Made by a program: the position numbers and the translations under genes
The notes under the pieces: model-generated
Databases searched by the model: none
The model's input: only the letters and a program-made list of their open reading frames with translations
Told to the model about the DNA's origin: nothing
Assembly: GCF_006838285.1 (NCBI RefSeq)
Contig: NZ_CP038228.1
Span: 1,798,001 to 1,862,000, forward strand
From: Xanthomonas translucens pv. cerealis
GTDB lineage: Bacteria; Pseudomonadota; Gammaproteobacteria; Xanthomonadales; Xanthomonadaceae
Direction of reading: 5' to 3'
Length of the DNA: 64,000 bases
Shown here: positions 58,302 to 64,000 of the stretch, piece after piece
Layout of the letters: each line of letters begins with the position of its first letter
Position numbering within the stretch: position 1 is the stretch's first letter

Positions 58302-59584
58302 GTCGCCACCGCCGTACGCGGCCGCGTGTCGCTTGCCGGCAGCAACGCATCGGGCGTGGCCCGCCGCGGCACCATCTGCCACAAGCAGCCGCAGACGAAC
58401 CACCACAGCGCCGCGGTCTTGATCGAGAAATAGCCGTTGGACACCAGCAGGCTCAACGCGAAGGCGAAGATCAGCAGGTTCTTGAACAACTGGCCCTCGA
58501 TCGTGCGCATCAGCATCGCGAACGAATAAGCGAGCAGGAACGCCAGCACCAGCACCACCGACTGCGAGGAGATGAAATAGGCGATGCCGCTGTCGAAGTA
58601 TTTGTACGGCGTGTCGAAATCCAGGCCCAGCCAGGACTCGGCAGTCATGTTGCGGATCGAATAGACGGTGAAGAACACCCGCCCCATGGTGGTGTCCTCG
58701 TAGATCTGGATACCGGACGCCCACACCATCAGCCACGCGCCCAGAAACACGAGGAAGAAGATCAGGAAACCCAGGCGTTGGTCCATGCGCAGCAGCAGCG
58801 GCGTCAGCGCCACCATCATCACGCAGGTGCCGGCGGCCAGGCGTCCGTCCGAGGCCACGATCAGGAAGCCGATCATCGCCACCGATGCGGCGATCCCCAA
58901 CGGCCGCATCCAGCGCCAGAAGGTCAGCAGGATCGCGGTGAAGAAGATGATGAAGTTACCCATCGTCACCGGCTCGATGAACACAGAGGACGCACGCGGC
59001 AGGTTGGAAGACGGCAGGAAGTTGCGCGCGCCCGGCCGGGTCGCGCTGACGAACAGGTTGCTGTCCTGGTTCCAGAAGCTCGACGCGCTGGCGCCGCGCG
59101 CATTGACGAAGTAGCTCTTGGGATTGACCACGTCGCCATACATCTTGGGCAGTGCCAGCTCGAACGCCGCCACCAGCGACACGACCAGCGCCATGCGCAG
59201 GAACAGCTTGGGCAACGAACCGGTATAGGCCGCGCCCAGCACCAGGAACGCGAACGGGATCAGCGCGTCGCGGAAGAACTTGGGATCGATCGACCAGACC
59301 AGGAACAGCCGCACCAGCATCAGCACCGCCAGCAGGCCGATGCCGGTGAACACCATCGCCGTGCGCTTGCGGTCCAGCGACCACAGCCCGATCAGGAAAC
59401 AGGCGCCGTAGATCGCCACTTCCACCACATAGGTCATGGCCGGGCTGACCCGGAATACCTTGGCGTTCACCACCGCCAGCAGGAAGTTGTAGCCGATGGC
59501 GAACAGCAGCACCAGCTCGATCAGCAGGTTGTGGCGCTGCTCGCGCAACGTCATCGGCGGGGCATCGGTGGCGGTATTCAGCAC
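58298..59584 (-). CDS. gumE: GumE, Wzy-type polymerase
   Basis: 428 aa, polytopic (about 12 helices). It polymerises pentasaccharide units in the periplasm. Recognised by NLLIELVLLFAIGYNFLLAV and a large periplasmic loop (YGDVVNPKSYFVNARG, NFLPSSNLPRASSVFIEP). GTG 59584 with GAGG at 6-7 nt is the preferred start, giving a length near the X. campestris protein. ATG 59554 is the alternative (418 aa). Confidence 0.92.
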   Translation of the reverse strand: MLNTATDAPPMTLREQRHNLLIELVLLFAIGYNFLLAVVNAKVFRVSPAMTYVVEVAIYGACFLIGLWSLDRKRTAMVFTGIGLLAVLMLVRLFLVWSIDPKFFRDALIPFAFLVLGAAYTGSLPKLFLRMALVVSLVAAFELALPKMYGDVVNPKSYFVNARGASASSFWNQDSNLFVSATRPGARNFLPSSNLPRASSVFIEPVTMGNFIIFFTAILLTFWRWMRPLGIAASVAMIGFLIVASDGRLAAGTCVMMVALTPLLLRMDQRLGFLIFFLVFLGAWLMVWASGIQIYEDTTMGRVFFTVYSIRNMTAESWLGLDFDTPYKYFDSGIAYFISSQSVVLVLAFLLAYSFAMLMRTIEGQLFKNLLIFAFALSLLVSNGYFSIKTAALWWFVCGCLWQMVPRRATPDALLPASDTRPRTAVAT

Positions 59585-59804
59585 ACGGCACCTCGCTGCG
59601 CGACGCGAAGCAGCGCACGCTGCGACAACGGCCGCCGCCTCGCAGCCAAGGCGACACGCCCCACCGCGCACACGGCACTGCGGCAAGCGAGCTCGATGGC
59701 GCTGCGGCACGCGACCCAGCGGCCGCCGTCCCCACTGCCGACGGCGACGAAGGGGCGGCGCCGGCAGTGGGAACGGTCGGCGCGGTAACGGTACATCGGG
59801 CGCA

Positions 59805-61265
59805 TCAGTAGGCGGTCTTCTGCCCGAGCACCTTCACCGCGGTGAGCACGATGATCCGCGTATCCAGCCACAGCGACCAGCGCCGGATGTAGTCCAGATC
59901 GTACTGGATGCGCTTCTTCATCGTCCGCAGTTCGGGCGTCTCGCCGCGGAACCCGTTGACCTGGGCCCAGCCGGTGATCCCCGGCTTGACGTAGTGCCGC
60001 TGCATGTAATGGTTGATCAGCTTTTCGTAGTGGGTGTTGTGCTGCGCCGCATGCGGCCGCGGCCCCACCACCGACATGCTGCCACCGAGCACGTTGAACA
60101 GCTGCGGCAGCTCGTCCAGGCTGCTGCGGCGCAGGAACGCGCCGAACGGCGTGACCCGGCTGTCGCCGCGCTTGGCCTGCACCACCACGTCGCTGGGTTC
60201 TTGCTGCACGCGCATCGAGCGGAACTTGTACATGTAGAACTCGCGCCCGCCCAGGCCATGGCGGCGCTGACGGAAGAACACCGGACCCGGCGAGCTCAGC
60301 TTCACGCCCACCGCGATCGCCAACATCACCGGCCACAGCATCGCCAGCGCGGCCAAAGCGACCACCTTGTCCTGCAGCGCCTTGGCGACCACGAAGTAGG
60401 TGTTGCGGTCCACCCCGCCCTGGCGCAGGTTGATCACCGGCACGTTGCCGATCTGGTCGCCGGACTGGTTGAGCATGCCGAAGTCGAACAGGTCCGGGAT
60501 CAGCCTGACCTGGATCGGGTAGCGGTCCATCTGCTGCAGGAGTTGCTTGATGTGGTCGCGCTCGCCCAGCGGCAGCGAGATCCACACCTGCTCGACCTCG
60601 TTGTTGTTGAGGTAGTCGATCAGCGATTCCGGCGTGCCCGCTCCCAGGCACTGCAGCTTCTTCGGGTGATCGGCCACCGACAGATCGTAGTCGCTGCTGA
60701 AATAGCCGACCAGCTGCATGCCGACCCACGGATTGCGGCTCAGGTAGTTGTGGATCTTGACCACCGGATGGCGCAGGCCCACCACCACCACGCGCTGCAC
60801 GTCCACGCCCTCAGAGCGCAGGTGGTTGAGCACGCCGCGCACCATGGTGCGCGAGACCAACAGCGTGGCCAGGCTGGTGACGAACCACAGGCCGATCCAC
60901 AGCCGCGAGACCTGCTGCCCGAACTGCACCACGAACGCATGCACCGCGAACAGCGCGAATACGCCGCCGCAGGCCAGGCTCAGCACCATCATTTCGCGCA
61001 GCAGGCCGCGTCCGCGCCAGCTGCGGTACAGCGGGAACAACGCGAAGCAGATCACCGCGTACAGCAAGGTGGTACCGATCGCGACCCGGTAAGGCGCTTG
61101 CGGCAGCCAGCTGGAGAACAGCAGGCGGTGGGTCACCAGCGCGCCGGCGACGATGACCGTCAGATCCGACACGCGTAGCAGGATGTCCGCGGCCGCTGCA
61201 TATTTGGACAGCAGGCGGGGGGACGATGTCGTATAGGTGGCGCTACTCAGGTCTGCAAGAAGCAT
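59805..61265 (-). CDS. gumD: GumD, undecaprenyl-phosphate glucose-1-phosphate transferase
   Basis: 486 aa. It begins xanthan-unit synthesis by moving glucose-1-P to undecaprenyl phosphate. Five N-terminal membrane segments (~residues 25-150), a central CoA-binding-like domain, and a C-terminal sugar-transferase domain with [46 protein letters not shown] and [19 protein letters not shown] 61265 ([22 protein letters not shown], in parts) is identical to the X. campestris start. Second transcriptional block of the operon begins here. Confidence 0.97.
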   Translation of the reverse strand: MLLADLSSATYTTSSPRLLSKYAAAADILLRVSDLTVIVAGALVTHRLLFSSWLPQAPYRVAIGTTLLYAVICFALFPLYRSWRGRGLLREMMVLSLACGGVFALFAVHAFVVQFGQQVSRLWIGLWFVTSLATLLVSRTMVRGVLNHLRSEGVDVQRVVVVGLRHPVVKIHNYLSRNPWVGMQLVGYFSSDYDLSVADHPKKLQCLGAGTPESLIDYLNNNEVEQVWISLPLGERDHIKQLLQQMDRYPIQVRLIPDLFDFGMLNQSGDQIGNVPVINLRQGGVDRNTYFVVAKALQDKVVALAALAMLWPVMLAIAVGVKLSSPGPVFFRQRRHGLGGREFYMYKFRSMRVQQEPSDVVVQAKRGDSRVTPFGAFLRRSSLDELPQLFNVLGGSMSVVGPRPHAAQHNTHYEKLINHYMQRHYVKPGITGWAQVNGFRGETPELRTMKKRIQYDLDYIRRWSLWLDTRIIVLTAVKVLGQKTAY

Positions 61266-61580
61266 GGCGGGATTCCCATCCAAACTCGGTCGGTGGCATG
61301 CGGGGGAACATGCGACGTATGCGAGCCTCGATCTCATCTGCCAGTGGACCGCTGCGGTGACTTACTCACCGACCCCAGGTCCACGGCAGCCCGTGTTAAT
61401 TCAAGACAAGGACGACTGCGTACAACCGGTCAGGAAAATAATGGAACACCTCCTTACTTAGCTGAATCACGTATCACCTCGCTGAAGAATGTGCGTAAAA
61501 AAAAAGACGATGTGCCTGCGTCGTCGCATCCGCCGCAATCGCGATCACACCGCATCGCGCCGGGCTTTGCGCCACGCGCT
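61266..61580 (-). promoter_or_regulatory. gumC-gumD gap: T9 tract and orphan Shine-Dalgarno
   Basis: 315 bp between otherwise tightly packed genes. On the minus strand, 76 nt past gumC, comes a run of nine T's (61505-61497). It is followed by TAAGGAGGTG (61456-61447), a perfect anti-16S match with no ATG/GTG/TTG start in range; ATT codons come at the right spacing. gumD starts ~180 bp later with its own weaker site. The gap may contain an attenuator and an internal promoter or leader peptide for gumD-M. Confidence 0.6.
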
Positions 61581-62993
61581 TCACGCCGCGGCCGCCGCAT
61601 TGGCTTCGCGCAGGAAATAGCGGATCAAGGCGATGGCGATCGCCGAGAACAGGCCGAACACGAACGCCAGCGCCAGGTTCAGCAAGATCTTCGGCGAATG
61701 CGGCCTGTTCGGGATGTCGGCGCGGTCGACGATCGATACATTGTTGGTGCCCACATTGCCGGCGACGCCGATCTCCTTGTAGCGCTGCAGCAACGCGTCG
61801 TACAGCTGGCGGTTGGTGTCGGCTTCGCGCTTGAGCATGTTGTAGCGGATGCTGCGGGTCTGCAGATCCAGCTCATCGTTCTTCAGGCTGGAGATGCGTT
61901 CGGACAACAGGGTCTCCTGCTGCCGCGCCGCTTCGTAATCGTTCTTCAGCGCGCTGCGGATGTTGGCGATCTCGTTGCCGATCTGGCGCTTGGTCTCCGC
62001 GATCTGGTTCTGCAGGCGCTGCATCTCTGGATATCCGGGCTGGAAGGTGGCCAGCTTCTGTTGGTAGTCGGCCTCCAGCTTGGCCTGCTCGGTGCGCAGG
62101 CTCTGGATCAGCGGGCTGCTGATCACCTGCGGCAGGCCCATGCCGTCGCCGATCCCGGCCTGGCGCCAGGCCGACTCGGCCTTGATCCGTGCATCCTGCG
62201 CGGCGGCCAGGCGCACGTTCAATTCGCTTATGTTCTGCGTCGGCAGCGAGGGCTTGTCGTCGCCCAGCGGCACGATTTGCTCCTTGCTGGAGTAGTCGAC
62301 CGCGTTCTTCTCCGACTCTTCCACCTTTTCGCGCAGCTGCTCCAGCCGTTCGGACAGGTACTTGGCGGCGAACGAGGACGCCTGCAGGCGCCGCTCCTGG
62401 GTCGAGACGATGAACATGCGCGCGTAGATGTTGGACACCCGCGCGGCCAGCGCCCGATCCGGCGAATCGAAATTGATCCGCACCAGCCGCGAATCACGCA
62501 CCGGCTCGATCATCAACGCGTCCAGCACTGCCGCGACCAGAGCGTTCTCGGCAGCGGCGGCGCGCGCCTGCGGCGACGGCGCGCGGCCGTCACCATTGCC
62601 TTGCAGCTTCTCCAGCGCCTCGTCCACCAGCGGTTTGAAGACCGGCTCCTGGGTCAGCCGGGCCTCGCGGATCACCGCCCGCGCCAGCGAACGGCTGCCG
62701 AGCAGTTCGTACTGGGTCTGGTAGAAATCGCGATCTTGCGGCGATTCCACCGGCATCAGGTTCGCCACGTTGGTGACGTTCAAGGACTCGCGCTCGATCT
62801 GCAGTACGCTGGTGGCGCGGTATTTGGGCGTCATCAATAACGTTACCAGCAGCGCCAGCACGACGACCGCCGCGGTGATGCCGACGATCAGCCAGCGTTG
62901 CCGGTACAGGGCGTTCCAATAATCAAGCAGGCTGATGTCGGCCGGGCTCAGCGGCGTCGAAGGGGAACGGGTGTGCATGCTCGAAGTACTCAT
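61581..62993 (-). CDS. gumC: GumC, polysaccharide co-polymerase (Wzz type)
   Basis: 470 aa. Inner-membrane chain-length regulator with two membrane segments: near residues 33-55 (ITAAVVVLALLVTLLMTPKYRA) and near the C-terminus (ILLNLALAFVFGLFSAIAIAL). The periplasmic part is largely coiled coil (~180-400). There is no kinase domain. It works with GumB and GumE in export. The start overlaps the gumB stop (ATGA). Confidence 0.94.
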   Translation of the reverse strand: MSTSSMHTRSPSTPLSPADISLLDYWNALYRQRWLIVGITAAVVVLALLVTLLMTPKYRATSVLQIERESLNVTNVANLMPVESPQDRDFYQTQYELLGSRSLARAVIREARLTQEPVFKPLVDEALEKLQGNGDGRAPSPQARAAAAENALVAAVLDALMIEPVRDSRLVRINFDSPDRALAARVSNIYARMFIVSTQERRLQASSFAAKYLSERLEQLREKVEESEKNAVDYSSKEQIVPLGDDKPSLPTQNISELNVRLAAAQDARIKAESAWRQAGIGDGMGLPQVISSPLIQSLRTEQAKLEADYQQKLATFQPGYPEMQRLQNQIAETKRQIGNEIANIRSALKNDYEAARQQETLLSERISSLKNDELDLQTRSIRYNMLKREADTNRQLYDALLQRYKEIGVAGNVGTNNVSIVDRADIPNRPHSPKILLNLALAFVFGLFSAIAIALIRYFLREANAAAAA

Positions 62994-63691
62994 CGGTATG
63001 CCCGCCAGACCATGACGAACGGGGTCAGCTGCACCACGGTGCGCAGCACTACAAGCGCATCGGAGCGGTACACCACGACGATGTCGCCGCCATAGATTTC
63101 AGGATCAGGCGAGATGCCCTTCTGAATATCGCGCAGATCGAAACGGGCCAGCATCTTCTGCCCGCCGACATTGCGGAACACCACCACGTTGCCGCGGCTG
63201 GCCACATCGCTGACGCCCCTGCCCAGCGAAAGCGCCTGCTGCAGGGTCAGTGCCGGGCCGACGATGGGATAGATGCCCGGCTCGCTCACCGCGCCGGTCA
63301 CGGTGACCCGGTTGCCGGTGAACTCGTCGACCAGCACCGACACCTGCGGGTTCTGCAGGTAGCCGTTGCGGTAGCGTTCGGTGATGTCCTTCTGCAATGC
63401 GTTGACGCTGAGCCCGGCGGCCTTGATGTCGCCGACCAACGGCAGCGAGATGCGACCCTCGTTGTCGACCCGCACCTGGCGCTCGAGGTCGTCCACCTGA
63501 AACACCTTGACCGTCAGCAGATCGCCGGGACCCAGCAGATATTCCGGCTGGCCCATGGAGCCGGCCAGCGGATCGCCAGGCGGCAATTCAGCCAGCATCT
63601 TCGGCCCGGCGCTACTGCAGCCAGCCAGGAAGATCAGACAAGAAAGGGCCAAGCACAATGCCCAGTTGAACGTACCGGAGAGTTTACCCAT
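62990..63691 (-). CDS. gumB: GumB, outer-membrane polysaccharide export lipoprotein (Wza type)
   Basis: 233 aa. Lipoprotein signal (LALSCLIFLAGCSS, Cys at 25) and the Poly_export domain: EYLLGPGDLLTVKVFQVDDL, NEGRISLPLVGDIKAAGL, VTVTGAVSEPGIYP, DPEIYGGDIVVVYRSDA. The C-terminus ends VMVWRAYR as in X. campestris GumB. It forms the outer-membrane channel for the polymer. First gene of the gum operon; no strong Shine-Dalgarno is visible before ATG 63691. Confidence 0.95.
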   Translation of the reverse strand: MGKLSGTFNWALCLALSCLIFLAGCSSAGPKMLAELPPGDPLAGSMGQPEYLLGPGDLLTVKVFQVDDLERQVRVDNEGRISLPLVGDIKAAGLSVNALQKDITERYRNGYLQNPQVSVLVDEFTGNRVTVTGAVSEPGIYPIVGPALTLQQALSLGRGVSDVASRGNVVVFRNVGGQKMLARFDLRDIQKGISPDPEIYGGDIVVVYRSDALVVLRTVVQLTPFVMVWRAYR

Positions 63692-64000
63692 GCGCGATGC
63701 AGACGCCCTCTGTCAAGTGGTTTTGGCAACGCCGCACCCATCTGGCCGGCCAGCGCTCCATCACCGGTCGGGGGTAGACGATTGCAGTGTCATTTTCCTG
63801 CCTGGGCGACCGCCCAGGCCAACAGCGAAGCCTCGTGTTGCAGTGCACTATGGCACAGCTATCCGCCTTGACCAAGACATCATGCGGCATTTATTTGACG
63901 CTATACCGCGTGGATTCAACTACATGTCCGAGCATTCAGCATCAACAACGAAGCGGCATCGCAAAAGACACGACGTTAACGTGACGCATGTCAAGTCGTT
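63692..64000 (-). promoter_or_regulatory. gum operon leader/promoter region
   Basis: 309 bp without a gene at the window edge; it is the expected gum promoter region. Features on the minus strand: TTGACA near 63990 without a good -10; the 10-bp palindrome ACGTTAACGT near 63973; an 8-bp stem-loop GCCTGGGC/GCCCAGGC at 63800-63819; and a second TTGACA close to gumB (~63717). None is proven. Confidence 0.45.

Overview
The window is GC-rich, gene-dense chromosome from a Xanthomonas-type gammaproteobacterium (Xanthomonadaceae). The main evidence is a gum (xanthan-type exopolysaccharide) operon at the right end, with gene order and protein sequences that I recognise as Xanthomonas. A Xanthomonas-type FimX and Xanthomonas-like extragenic palindromes agree with this. 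The gum cluster lacks gumG and has no gumN/O/P after gumM. This suggests an early-branching clade (X. sacchari/translucens/hyacinthi-like) rather than X. campestris, but that is an inference.

Layout. 0-6.3 kb: the end of an M14 peptidase; a secreted EEP-phosphatase/GH3-glycosidase fusion followed by a catalytically degenerate EEP paralogue; sodA; and a barnase-type RNase with its barstar inhibitor. 6.3-28.9 kb: REP repeats, uup, dbpA, apt, an RND efflux pump with a divergent TetR regulator, selO, an esterase, a GST, cspA, an RluA-type pseudouridine synthase, yaeQ, a HI0933-family flavoprotein, fimX, htpX, gluQRS, and the PHB genes phaB and phaR. 29-39.1 kb: a minus-strand run (nnrD, tsaE, amidase, mutL, DUF1684 lipoprotein, TraB/GumN-like protein) divergent from queG-xseA.

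39.1-45 kb is the least orderly part. It holds a small possibly broken ORF, a lipocalin, a small secreted protein, tRNA-Phe, gene-poor DNA, an LEA-type lipoprotein, and a decaying marR-FUSC-HlyD efflux locus. That locus has a short poly-C frameshift, a second frameshift, and a deletion that joined the FUSC permease to the C-terminus of its membrane-fusion partner. 45-50.5 kb: an acyl-CoA dehydrogenase, an HNH nuclease, dxs and a DUF985 cupin.

50.6-63.7 kb is the gum operon on the minus strand: gumB-C, a 315-bp gap, gumD-E-F-H-I-J-K-L-M. Most adjacent genes overlap by ATGA. gumG (acetylation of the outer mannose) is missing and gumL (pyruvylation of the outer mannose) has a one-base frameshift. 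The predicted polymer is therefore a xanthan-like pentasaccharide repeat, possibly acetylated on the inner mannose by GumF but without the usual outer-mannose decorations, unless the gumL lesion is a sequencing error.
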